NCBI GenBank assembly: GCA_020634975.1
Contig: JACKAQ010000001.1
Location: 3,100,001 to 3,164,000 of the forward strand
Direction of reading: 5' to 3'
Length of the DNA stretch: 64,000 bases
From: JACKAQ01 sp020634975 [NCBI: Calditrichia bacterium]
GTDB lineage: Bacteria; Calditrichota; Calditrichia; RBG-13-44-9
A program made the translations under genes and the position numbers. Below the pieces are notes generated by a model, which was given only the letters and a program-made list of their open reading frames with translations, searched no databases and was not told where the DNA came from. Shown here piece after piece: positions 37,877 to 46,543 of this stretch (position 1 is its first letter; every line of letters begins with the position of its first letter).

Positions 37877-37908
37877 AGGGCGGGTTTTTCAATCCGCCCT
37901 TTTTTTAT
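37877..37908 (+). terminator. Intrinsic terminator of sucCD
   Basis: AGGGCGG (37877-37883) pairs with CCGCCCT (37894-37900), followed by a seven-T run. Just upstream three 7-mers, ACCGGAT (37835), ATCCGGT (37854) and ACCGGAT (37867), can form two mutually exclusive hairpins. Confidence 0.9.
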
Positions 37909-37927
37909 CTCAATCGTGCATGATACT

Positions 37928-37980
37928 GTCATTCTTGCGAATGAGCCGAGGGCGCTCCTTCGGAGCAGGAATCTCCCCCA
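37928..37980. repeat. Intergenic GTCATTC...AGGAATC repeat element
   Basis: GTCATTCTTGCGAATGAG, then a GCTCC-TTC-GGAGC hairpin (37954-37966) and AGGAATCTCC. The outer words match the element at 21106, which suggests a dispersed intergenic repeat family. Confidence 0.55.
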
Positions 37981-37990
37981 AAGATAGTCG

Positions 37991-39652
37991 TTATTTCAGC
38001 AGCATCATTTTCCGGGTTTGTACTGCATTTTCGGATTGCAGCCGGTACAAATACACGCCGCTGGCAACGCGCTCACCGGCAGTGTTCGTGCCGTCCCATT
38101 GCCGCAAATAGCTGCCGGATTGCAGGTTTTCGTTCACCAGCGATTTGATTTTGCGACCTGATAGATTGAAAATCGTCAATTGAACGGGACCGGAACTGGT
38201 GACGGAAAACCGGATCTGCGTGACCGGATTGAAGGGGTTCGGGAAATTTTGCGCCAGTTCAAATGTGCGGATTTGCGGCTCCGGCGAACCGATCGCCGTT
38301 ACGCTGCCGCCGATTTTCGCGATGAAAATGTCATCCTGCCCGTTGCTGTTTAGCACGTTGCTTCCGAAAGTTGCCGTGCCCTGGAATAATCCGGTAACGA
38401 TCGCGCCGCCGGAACCGTCCGCAACAATGCCGTAGCCTTCATCTATGCCAGCGCCGCCGCCGTTTGCCGCCCACAACACATTGCCATCCGTGTCCATTTT
38501 TGCCACGAACACATCTTTTCCGATGCTCGTGAAAGCAGTATCGCCGAAGGTTGCGGTACCTGCAAAAAAGCCGCTGACAAACGTGTCTCCGGCATCGTCA
38601 CGGGCGATGCAAAAGCCCTGATCCAGATCCGTGCCGCCGAATTGCCGCGCCCAACCGACTGCGCCGGTCGCATCGTATTTGGCAATGAAAATATCGCCGG
38701 AGCCCGCACTGGTCATTCCGATCCCGCCAAAATCGCCGATGCCCTGAAAATAGCCCGTTGCCACGCTGCTGCCGTCAGCAGCGCCGGAAATTCCGCTGCC
38801 GAAATCCGCCGGTTGTCCGCCGGCTTTTTCCGCCCACATAAAATTGCCATTCGCATCGTATTTGGCGACAAATGTATTGAACTGGAGGCTGATAATCGTC
38901 GTATCGCCAAATGCGGCGTTGCCAGAGAATTTCCCGGTCACCAGCGCGTTGCCGTTACCGTCTGTCGCGATGCCGTTGCCCTGATCAAAAAAGCTGCCGC
39001 CGGCCTGCTGCGCCCACATAAAATCGCCGTTCGCAGCATATTTGGCAACGAAAACATCGTAATTGCCATCGCTGGTGAACGACGTATCGCCGAATGTCGC
39101 GGTCAAATTGAAATAGCCGGTGACCAGTGCATTACCCTCACTGTCCGTTGCCACGCCGTTGCCCTGATCCAGATTGCTGCCGCCGGCCTGCCGCGCCCAG
39201 AGCAGGTTGCCGTCGCCATCGTATCGTACAATAAAAATATCGGACGAGCCGGTGCTGGTGAGTGAAGTGTCGCCAAATGTCGCGGTATTTTTGAAATAAC
39301 CGGTGACCGTGATGTTACCCGCACCGTCCGCGGCGATGCCGAATCCCTCATCTTCGTCAAATCCGCCGGCCTGCTGCGCCCACACAAAATTGCCGTTCGC
39401 ATCGTATTTGGCGATGAACACATCCCGGAACCCGGCGCTGGTGAGATCGGTGCTGCCGAAGGTTGCGGTATTCTGGAAATATCCGGTGAGAATCAGATTG
39501 CCCGCCGCATCACGGCAGATCGCGGTAGCTTTATCGAAACCGTTGCCGCCAGCCTGAATCGCCCACTGGAAATTGCCGTTTTGGGCGAGAGTGGTTTTTG
39601 GGAAAACCAATATTCCGGCAAATAAAATTGCCATTAACATTAGCTTTTTCAT
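37991..39652 (-). CDS. Secreted SBBP beta-propeller protein with T9SS sorting domain
   Basis: A 553-residue exported protein: signal peptide (cleavage near TLA), then about eight near-identical SBBP-type repeats of roughly 55 residues. Each repeat has the pattern D-A-x-G-N, V-T-G-Y-F-x-x-T-A-T-F-G, D-x-F-I-A-K-Y-D-A-x-G-N, W-A-x-Q-A-G-G. Together they should fold as a single beta-propeller. The C-terminus is a T9SS type A sorting domain (NFPNPFN, ending KMMLLK). The hybrid two-component regulator gene lies 117 bases upstream on the same strand, so it may control or sense with this protein. The function is unknown; proteins of this type are surface-exposed and probably structural or binding. 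Confidence 0.88.
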   Translation of the reverse strand: MKKLMLMAILFAGILVFPKTTLAQNGNFQWAIQAGGNGFDKATAICRDAAGNLILTGYFQNTATFGSTDLTSAGFRDVFIAKYDANGNFVWAQQAGGFDEDEGFGIAADGAGNITVTGYFKNTATFGDTSLTSTGSSDIFIVRYDGDGNLLWARQAGGSNLDQGNGVATDSEGNALVTGYFNLTATFGDTSFTSDGNYDVFVAKYAANGDFMWAQQAGGSFFDQGNGIATDGNGNALVTGKFSGNAAFGDTTIISLQFNTFVAKYDANGNFMWAEKAGGQPADFGSGISGAADGSSVATGYFQGIGDFGGIGMTSAGSGDIFIAKYDATGAVGWARQFGGTDLDQGFCIARDDAGDTFVSGFFAGTATFGDTAFTSIGKDVFVAKMDTDGNVLWAANGGGAGIDEGYGIVADGSGGAIVTGLFQGTATFGSNVLNSNGQDDIFIAKIGGSVTAIGSPEPQIRTFELAQNFPNPFNPVTQIRFSVTSSGPVQLTIFNLSGRKIKSLVNENLQSGSYLRQWDGTNTAGERVASGVYLYRLQSENAVQTRKMMLLK

Positions 39653-39769
39653 AGCGTTGCTCCTTTTGGTAATTAGCGTTTAACAGATAAAAACTAATTC
39701 GCGGAGCCCCAAAAAAGCTAACACAGCGCAGCCAATTGCTGACACTGGCTGGACATTGGCGGCGGTTGA

Positions 39770-42700
39770 TTAATCCTGTTTGGCGGATTTGAGAAAATCG
39801 GAGGGCGAAACGCCGAATTCATCCCTGAAACAGCGGGCAAAATAGGACAAATTGTTGAAACCCACCCGGAATGCGATTTCCGAAACATTCCCGGCGTGGC
39901 GGGCGAGCAAATCCCGAGCTTGCCGCAATCGGATGGTGCGGATAAAATCCGCCGGACTTTGCCCGGTGAGCGCGCGAATTTTGCGCTGCAAATGGCGGCG
40001 GCTCATGTTCAGTTGCCGGCTCAATTCTTCCGGACCAAAAATTTCGGATGCAATCCCGGTTTCTGTCGCTGCCATCAGTTGGCGGAGAAATTCCTGCTCA
40101 ACCGAGGGCATTTCCGGTGCGGCGGGTTGCAGCAAGCCTTCCCGTCGATAAATTTCCCGAAGTTTGCGGCGTTGTCCGATGAGGTTTTTCACCCGGATAT
40201 TCAGCTCGCGGGCGTTGAACGGTTTGGTCAAATAATCGTCTGCACCGCTTTCCAGCCCGGTCAGTTTGCTCTCGTTTCCGGCTTTGGCGGTTAGCAAAAT
40301 TACCGGAATGTGGCTGGTGCGCGGATCGGTTTTCAGCTTTTCGCAAAGGGCGTAGCCGTCTGTTCCGGGCATCATCACATCGCTGATGACCAGATCGGGA
40401 ATGGCATCCGCTGCGCGGAGAAAACCGCTGTCGCCGTCGGCGGATTCGACGATCCGGAAGTTTTCGTGCAACTGCTCGCGGATGTAGCTGCGCACATCGG
40501 CGTGATCTTCCACGATGAGAATCAACGGATTGTCGCTGCTTTTTGACGCTGCTGCGCGGACAGCTTCGCCGGTTTCCGAAGTGATTTCCGCCGGCCAATC
40601 GGCAATTTCGTCCAACGTATCAACAATCTCCGTCGGGCGAAATGCATCGCGATTCAGCGGAAAATTCAGCGTGAAAACCGTGCCTTTTCCGGCTTCACTC
40701 TGCACCGCAATTTCTCCGCGATGCAGCTCCACCAGTTCTTTCACCAGTGCCAGCCCGATGCCCGTGCCGGACTGATTTGCCGACCGATGATCTTCGCCCC
40801 GGAAAAATCGTTCGAATACATGCGGCAGTTGCGCCGCCGGGATACCCGAACCGCTGTCGCTCACCAGGACAGTCGCGGTTTTTCCGTCCGGCGACCCGAC
40901 GGAAACGCTCACCGATCCGCCGGCCGGCGTAAATTTGAAAGCGTTCGACAGCAAATTGGTGACGATCGTTTCCATTTTTTCGCGATCAAAATAGCTGTTT
41001 GCCAACGCCTTCGGCGGCGCATCGGCGGAAAATTGCAGGTGAATTTTTTTCTGCTCCGCAAGCGACGCGAAAGACATCACCAGCCCTTTTAAAAATGCGG
41101 AAAAATCGCTGCGGGTGATGTGCAGGTTTAGCTTGCCGGATTCCAGCCGGGACAAATCCAGCAATTGGTTGATCAATTGCAGCAATCGCCGGGCATTGCG
41201 CCGGATGCGCCGCAAATCGGTTTCCGGTGCAAGGGATTGTTTGCGGGACAGCCAGTCCTCCACCGGACCGAGAATCAGCGTGAGCGGCGTGCGGAATTCG
41301 TGGCTGATGTTTGCAAAAAATCGCGATTTGATGCGATCCATTTCAGCGAGCTTATCTGCCTGTTCCTGAACGGTTTGGGTGCGCTCTGCAACCAGCAGTT
41401 CCAGTTGGCGCGTTTTCAATTGCAATTGGTGAACACGCCATTTCACAATACCGGCGATCAGCCCGATCAGCGTCAGCGAATACAATGCGAACGCCCAGCC
41501 GGTGCGATACCACGGCGGTAAAATGCGAAATTCGAATGCGGCTTCGCGACCCAAATTGCCATCGCCGTTTTGCGATTGCACCCGGAATCGGTAGTTGCCC
41601 GGCGGCAAACCGGTGTAATCGCGATGGGTTTCGGCGATCCACGCCGACCAATCGCGGTCAAAATTTTCGAGGCGATAGCGGAAACGCAGCGCAGTGGGAT
41701 TGCGGAAATCGGTCGCGGCGAAGCGGAAACGCAGCGAATTTGCCGCAAATGGCAGTTCCGGCAGATTGGCGAATGCGGCGCTGTCCGGCAGTCCGGCAAA
41801 CAGCAGCGAATCGCCCGCGCTCACCCGGCGAATGAGGGTGACAAACGGTGCATCCGGCGCATCGCCGATTACCGGTGCGAGCCGCAACGTGCCCTCCGTT
41901 CCGCCGAGCCAAACCGTGCCGTCTGGCTCCGGGAAAATGCTAAGCAATGTGCCGATACGATCCAGCCGGTAGCCGGGAATCGCCGTCAGGGTTACGAAGC
42001 GGTTGCCCGTGCGAACGAGTTCGCGGCAAAATGTCGAATCGCCGGTTTGCCCGGCAATCCACACAGTGCCGTTCGCGCCGCTGGCCAGATGAGTGACCGC
42101 GCAGCCGGAATCTGCGTAGTTTTCGCCAAAAGTTGAATCCGGGATAAATATCTGTTTTTCCGAAAGATAGCGCCGAAGCCCGTTTGCGGTAGCGAAGCGC
42201 AGTTCACCGTCGATTTTCGCGATGCGAACGGGAATTTGCGGCATGCCGTTCTCGCGGTCGAAATGTTTGCTGGTTGCTGAAAAATCGCCGTCGGGCGAAG
42301 GCGCATCTGTAATTTCGCTGAACCGGAACAGCCCGTTTCGCGTGCCGACCCACAGATTCCCCGAATCATCCTCCGCAATGCCGAGTGTGTAACCCGCGCT
42401 CTCGCCCAGCGATGCGACCCGGCGGGAATTTCCGGCGGCGGATTCCAGAACGCCAACCCCGCGATATGTGCCGGTGTAATTCCTGCCGGGATGATGTTTC
42501 GATGCGACAATTTTCGTTACGCCGGTGACACTGGCGATTCGGGTGGCGGCGTTATCGCGAATTTCGAAAATGCCCTGATGCCCGCCGGCCAGCAACTGTT
42601 CGCCGGTTGAAAGCAGGGAATAAACGGTGCTCTCGATGCCGGGAATCTGGCGAAAATGGGCAGGTGCAGCGTCGCCGGATGCCAGCCGGAAAACACCCAT

Positions 42701-43810
42701 TCGCGTGGCGGCGAACAGCCTGCCTTTGTGCCGCGCGATGGCGTTTGTGTTGCCTTCCAGCCCGTTTTCCGGGTTGAAAAATGAGTATCGCGACGGCGTT
42801 TCCACCCGCGCCAGCCCGTCAGCCAATGCCAGCCATAATCCGCCCTGCGCATCGCGATGCACAAAATTGACGGTGTTATCGCGTAGCCCGCCGGAACGTT
42901 CGACAGTTTGCAGGAGGTTGCCGCTGCTGTCGATGATCGCCAGTCCGCGGCGATGGGTAGCCAGCGCAACATTCCCGTCCGGCAGCGCTAACGCCCGGAA
43001 AATTAATGCGTTGCGCAAAAAATCATCTGCGGGTGAGGGCTGCGAATGAACGCCGTTTTCATTCAGCAATTGCCAGCCGGAAAAGCGGGTGATCGCCCGG
43101 AATGCGCCATTTGCCGCCGGAAAAATTCCGGCGATGCCTTCGCCGGTGAAAAATTCGCCGCCGGGAATGAGCTGCAGCGAATCGCCGTCGAGACGCTTCA
43201 GCCCGATTTTCCACTCGCGAACAAACAGCGCATCGCCACCTGCGACCGCCGTGTGAAACAGGGTTTCCGGCAGCCAAACGCGCATTTGCCGCCCGTCCCA
43301 GCGGAACAGTCCGTAATAGCTGCGGAAAAATACATTTTTGCCGATGGCAATGGTTTCGCCGATACTTTTGAAATTTTGCAAAGAATCCGGAATAAATTCA
43401 CGAAGGGAAACAAAGCGTGTTTCGCCGCGCATATCCGGCGCAAGGTAGCCCAGTTCACTGCTGCCGCCGACAAAAATTTTTCCGTTCACGCTGCAAATCG
43501 AGGTGGCCGGACCACCGCCGGGCAGCGCAATTCGCTGCCACTGCACACCGTCGAAAACGAGCACACCGGCGTCGTTCGCAACGTAAATCAGCCCGAGCGA
43601 ATCCTGCGCAATCGCTGCGTTAACCGGTGCAGCCTGATAGTCGCGCGGGCGGAAATTGGCGATCTCCGGCAGCCCGGTTTCTGTCCATTTTTCTGCAGAT
43701 CGCGTTTGTGAAAATATCGGGAAAAATGTAGTGAGCAAAATAAAACCGATGCCCGGTAACATACACCGCGCCAACCGGTCGAAACAGCGTATTTTCGCAA
43801 TACGTTTCAT
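39770..43810 (-). CDS. Hybrid two-component system protein (HTCS): periplasmic propeller sensor, kinase, receiver, AraC output
   Basis: A 1,346-residue one-piece signalling protein. Signal/anchor segment (about 10-30), two-component-regulator propeller repeats (about 45-680), Y_Y_Y-like domain (LRFRYRLENFDRDWSAW), membrane helix (about 770-790), HisKA (H837 in ISHEFRTPL), HATPase_c (DSGSGIP, SGTGIGLAL), receiver (D1144 in ISDVMMPGTDG) and AraC-type HTH (FRVGFNNLSYFARCFRDEFG). In Bacteroidetes such proteins sense glycan fragments in the periplasm and switch on nearby utilisation genes. The start at ATG 43810 is chosen because the open frame upstream runs antisense through ndk and has no signal peptide. 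The nearest downstream gene encodes the SBBP surface protein. Confidence 0.93.
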   Translation of the reverse strand: MKRIAKIRCFDRLARCMLPGIGFILLTTFFPIFSQTRSAEKWTETGLPEIANFRPRDYQAAPVNAAIAQDSLGLIYVANDAGVLVFDGVQWQRIALPGGGPATSICSVNGKIFVGGSSELGYLAPDMRGETRFVSLREFIPDSLQNFKSIGETIAIGKNVFFRSYYGLFRWDGRQMRVWLPETLFHTAVAGGDALFVREWKIGLKRLDGDSLQLIPGGEFFTGEGIAGIFPAANGAFRAITRFSGWQLLNENGVHSQPSPADDFLRNALIFRALALPDGNVALATHRRGLAIIDSSGNLLQTVERSGGLRDNTVNFVHRDAQGGLWLALADGLARVETPSRYSFFNPENGLEGNTNAIARHKGRLFAATRMGVFRLASGDAAPAHFRQIPGIESTVYSLLSTGEQLLAGGHQGIFEIRDNAATRIASVTGVTKIVASKHHPGRNYTGTYRGVGVLESAAGNSRRVASLGESAGYTLGIAEDDSGNLWVGTRNGLFRFSEITDAPSPDGDFSATSKHFDRENGMPQIPVRIAKIDGELRFATANGLRRYLSEKQIFIPDSTFGENYADSGCAVTHLASGANGTVWIAGQTGDSTFCRELVRTGNRFVTLTAIPGYRLDRIGTLLSIFPEPDGTVWLGGTEGTLRLAPVIGDAPDAPFVTLIRRVSAGDSLLFAGLPDSAAFANLPELPFAANSLRFRFAATDFRNPTALRFRYRLENFDRDWSAWIAETHRDYTGLPPGNYRFRVQSQNGDGNLGREAAFEFRILPPWYRTGWAFALYSLTLIGLIAGIVKWRVHQLQLKTRQLELLVAERTQTVQEQADKLAEMDRIKSRFFANISHEFRTPLTLILGPVEDWLSRKQSLAPETDLRRIRRNARRLLQLINQLLDLSRLESGKLNLHITRSDFSAFLKGLVMSFASLAEQKKIHLQFSADAPPKALANSYFDREKMETIVTNLLSNAFKFTPAGGSVSVSVGSPDGKTATVLVSDSGSGIPAAQLPHVFERFFRGEDHRSANQSGTGIGLALVKELVELHRGEIAVQSEAGKGTVFTLNFPLNRDAFRPTEIVDTLDEIADWPAEITSETGEAVRAAASKSSDNPLILIVEDHADVRSYIREQLHENFRIVESADGDSGFLRAADAIPDLVISDVMMPGTDGYALCEKLKTDPRTSHIPVILLTAKAGNESKLTGLESGADDYLTKPFNARELNIRVKNLIGQRRKLREIYRREGLLQPAAPEMPSVEQEFLRQLMAATETGIASEIFGPEELSRQLNMSRRHLQRKIRALTGQSPADFIRTIRLRQARDLLARHAGNVSEIAFRVGFNNLSYFARCFRDEFGVSPSDFLKSAKQD

Positions 43811-43990
43811 TTGCGGAAAAATATCACCGAATGGTGCGCAAGACAATTGGAAATTTTCCAGGCTGCAAGTTTTTGGATCATGCGGAAGCACAAAGTTAAA
43901 ATTTGGTTTGAGAACGGAACGCGGGGCGTTATCTTTTGCGCGATCGGAACGAAAACAAACAATTTTAAACCAAACGACAGGAGTTGTATC

Positions 43991-44407
43991 ATGGAAAGAA
44001 CATACACGATGATCAAGCCGGAATGTGTTGGCGCCAAACACATCGGCGACGTTATTGCCCGCATCGAAAAAGGCGGTTACCGCATTTTGGGACTGAAAAT
44101 GCTGCACCTCAGCAAAACCGACGCCGGCAAATTTTACGAAATTCACAAAGAACGTCCGTTTTACGGCGAACTGGTGGATTTTATGAGCAGCGGCCCGATC
44201 GTGGCGATGGTGCTCGAAAAAGAAAACTGCATCGCGGATTACCGCAAATTCATCGGTGCAACCAATCCGGCAGAAGCTGCTGCAGGCACCATCCGCAAGG
44301 ATTTTGGCACCAATATCCAGAACAACTGCGTGCACGCATCCGACTCCCCGGAAAACGCTGTTATCGAAATCAAATTCTTTTTCTCCGAACGGGAACTGGT
44401 CGGTTAA
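43991..44407 (+). CDS. ndk: Nucleoside-diphosphate kinase
   Basis: A 138-residue protein of the usual length: ERTYTMIKPE at the N-terminus, the Kpn-loop region, RPFYGELVDFMSSGP and the catalytic phospho-His in NNCVHASDSPENA (about residue 115). It transfers the gamma phosphate between nucleoside di- and triphosphates. CAGGAG lies 7 bases before ATG 43991. Divergent from the HTCS gene (180-base spacer) and followed by a strong terminator. Confidence 0.97.
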   Translation: MERTYTMIKPECVGAKHIGDVIARIEKGGYRILGLKMLHLSKTDAGKFYEIHKERPFYGELVDFMSSGPIVAMVLEKENCIADYRKFIGATNPAEAAAGTIRKDFGTNIQNNCVHASDSPENAVIEIKFFFSERELVG

Positions 44408-44442
44408 AACAATTGATTTCAATAGTTTGTCGTAGATTTTCA

Positions 44443-44468
44443 AAGCCTGCTGTTGCAGGCTTTTTTTT
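44443..44468 (+). terminator. Intrinsic terminator of ndk
   Basis: AAGCCTGC/GCAGGCTT perfect 8-bp stem, TGTT loop, then a run of eight T (the first two within the stem). Confidence 0.92.
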
Positions 44469-44553
44469 GTAGTGACATTCGGTTTCTTATAGCGGTTGGT
44501 TTGATCAGGATTTTTTGCTAAATTTTCACCCCAAAAAACGCAAAAGGAACGGA

Positions 44554-45483
44554 ATGAAATCACCGGTTTTGAGATGTTTCGGATATATCGCGATTGCCCT
44601 GCTGCTCACCACAGCCTGTAACAAACGCGTCAACGACGCGGTGGAAAATGCCCCGGAAGTGCAACTACCGGAATACGGCACGGATCGCACGCTGGAGATC
44701 GCCAGTTGGAACATCGAGCAGTTCCCGTTGCAGGCGGATATAACGGTGGATAAAGTCGCGGCAATCATGCTGCAACTGGATATCGACCTTTACGGTGTGC
44801 AGGAAATCAACAACGTTAACCACATGCAGGCGTTGGTAGACAGTTTGAATAGCGCCGATCCCGCCGCAAATTACCAATTCCGATTGAATCCGGCCATCAG
44901 CGGCGATTTGAAAACGGGTATCATTTACAAAGGATCGCAAATTACCGTGCTTTCCGAAACCACGCTGTTCAACGGCGATAACGATTTCGCCGGACGTCCC
45001 CCGTATGTGGTGCGGTTGCAGGCATCAAATAACGGATTGTCGTTCGATTTTTCGATTATCGTGCTGCACCTGAAAGCCTTTGGCGATCAGGAAAGCGAGG
45101 ATCGCCGCCGCCGGAGCATCCAGAAACTGGAAGATTACATCGATACGCAGCTTGCCAATCCCGATAACGATCCCGATTACATTGTGCTGGGCGACTGGAA
45201 CGACGTGCTCACCGATCCTGCCGGCGATAACGTTTTTCTCCCGTTTCTCGATAACAGCGCCCAATACGAATTTCTCACTTTGCCGCTGACCAGCGATCCC
45301 AACGAGTTCACTTACGTTGCCGGATTCAACTCGCTGATCGATCATATCATGATCACAACATCAATCGATGCGCAATATCCGACCGAGCGTGCATTCATCC
45401 TGAAACTGGATGAGGAGGTCAGCCGCTACATCCCGGATGTATCCGATCACCGCCCGGTTGCCGTTAGTTTTCCGGCGTTTTGA
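44554..45483 (+). CDS. Endonuclease/exonuclease/phosphatase-family lipoprotein
   Basis: A 309-residue protein. It begins with a lipoprotein signal (LLLTTAC, lipid Cys at about 22) followed by an EEP-fold domain: SWNIEQF, the metal-binding Glu in GVQEI, GDWND and the closing SDHRPV with the catalytic Asp-His. EEP members cleave nucleic acids, phosphoinositides or sphingomyelin, so the substrate is open. The lipid anchor places it in the cell envelope, which favours a scavenging nuclease or phosphodiesterase role. The start at ATG 44554 follows AAAGGAACGG. Monocistronic with its own terminator. Confidence 0.88.
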   Translation: MKSPVLRCFGYIAIALLLTTACNKRVNDAVENAPEVQLPEYGTDRTLEIASWNIEQFPLQADITVDKVAAIMLQLDIDLYGVQEINNVNHMQALVDSLNSADPAANYQFRLNPAISGDLKTGIIYKGSQITVLSETTLFNGDNDFAGRPPYVVRLQASNNGLSFDFSIIVLHLKAFGDQESEDRRRRSIQKLEDYIDTQLANPDNDPDYIVLGDWNDVLTDPAGDNVFLPFLDNSAQYEFLTLPLTSDPNEFTYVAGFNSLIDHIMITTSIDAQYPTERAFILKLDEEVSRYIPDVSDHRPVAVSFPAF

Positions 45484-45520
45484 TCGCTCCAAAAAAAGTA
45501 AATTTTTGCCAGAAAAGACC

Positions 45521-45560
45521 ACCGGATTTCCGCGTTCAACACCGGAAATCCGGTTTTTTT
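45521..45560 (+). terminator. Intrinsic terminator after the EEP lipoprotein gene
   Basis: Perfect 12-bp stem ACCGGATTTCCG/CGGAAATCCGGT with a 10-base loop, then six to seven T. Confidence 0.93.
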
Positions 45561-45660
45561 GTTTCATTACGGACAAAATCATTGTAGATTAAAATACTCA
45601 ACCGATTGTAGCTGTTGCACTTGCAAGCAGCGAATTAATTAAACTTGAGGAGGAAATATT

Positions 45661-46065
45661 ATGTCTGATAGTCGCGCATTGGAATTTATAAAAGGATTGT
45701 TAATTGGCGGTGCCGTTGGCGCCGTAGCCGCATTATTGTACGCCCCGAAAAGTGGACGCGAAACCCGCGAAGAACTCGGCGGACGGATGGATGATGTTTA
45801 CGCAAAAGCCCGCGAAGAATACGAAGCTTCGCTGGAACGCGCCCGTCGCTCGTACGACAGTACCATTTCGCGTATTAAAGATTTGGAAAACACGGCCAAA
45901 GCCAAAGCCGAAGAAATGGAAGAAGTTGTCGGCGATGTTATCGATCAGGGGAAAGACCGGGTCGAGAATAGCCGCGGACGTTTGAAGGACGCGCTCGACG
46001 CCGCCCGTAACGCTTTCCGGGAAGACAAAGAGCAATCGACCGATTCTGACGACGAAAAATCCTGA
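45661..46065 (+). CDS. YtxH domain-containing envelope protein
   Basis: A 134-residue protein with an N-terminal hydrophobic, Gly-rich helix (FIKGLLIGGAVGAVAALLYAP) followed by PKSGRETREEL, the YtxH/gas-vesicle-like signature, and a long charged coiled coil ending in an acidic tail. Members are small membrane proteins linked to stress, with no known enzyme activity. GAGGAGG lies 7 bases before the ATG. It is 16 bases upstream of a DUF948 protein, a frequent partner, so these form an operon. Confidence 0.88.
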   Translation: MSDSRALEFIKGLLIGGAVGAVAALLYAPKSGRETREELGGRMDDVYAKAREEYEASLERARRSYDSTISRIKDLENTAKAKAEEMEEVVGDVIDQGKDRVENSRGRLKDALDAARNAFREDKEQSTDSDDEKS

Positions 46066-46081
46066 AAGCGAAGGTAACGGG

Positions 46082-46522
46082 ATGATGATTTGGGAAATAG
46101 GCGTTCTGGTTATAGCTCTGGCCGTGGTGGTTTTGGTCGGATTTATGGTGCCAACACTCATTCAGTTGCGCCGTTCTATTAAAAAAATTGAAGATATTTC
46201 TGTTGATATGGAAAAACGCCTGCCCGGCGTGATGACAAATGTGGACACAATTACCACCAATCTTTCCGCAATTCTCATCAGCGGAAGGCAGCAGGCAGAA
46301 ACGATAAACAGTGCCGTCACCCAGCTAAAAGGCGTGGTGGACGATGTGGTGGATGTTGAAAAAAATATCAAACATCAGATCGATACCAAGCTGATCCGAT
46401 CGCTGGCTACCTTCAGCGCCAGTGTAAAAGCAGCCCACGCGTTTATGGCGGTTATCCGCGATGGCGAGGTAAATCAACAACCCAAACCCAAGCGCCGGTT
46501 GTTCGGTCGCAATAAAAAATAG
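46082..46522 (+). CDS. DUF948-type membrane protein
   Basis: A 146-residue protein: N-terminal membrane helix (IGVLVIALAVVVLVGFMVPTL), then a heptad-rich segment (LRRSIKKIEDISVDMEKRL) like methyl-accepting-protein coiled coils, and a very basic tail (KPKRRLFGRNKK). This is the layout of DUF948 proteins, which commonly neighbour YtxH genes. The role is unknown. Co-transcribed with the YtxH gene and probably the TPR gene 21 bases downstream. Confidence 0.82.
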   Translation: MMIWEIGVLVIALAVVVLVGFMVPTLIQLRRSIKKIEDISVDMEKRLPGVMTNVDTITTNLSAILISGRQQAETINSAVTQLKGVVDDVVDVEKNIKHQIDTKLIRSLATFSASVKAAHAFMAVIRDGEVNQQPKPKRRLFGRNKK

Positions 46523-46543
46523 CAACGGTAAATTGCACGATAT

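Noticed and set aside
43811-44563. N-terminal extension of the HTCS frame through the ndk region
   Set aside because: The extension is antisense to ndk, has no domain, and the signal segment begins at ATG 43810.
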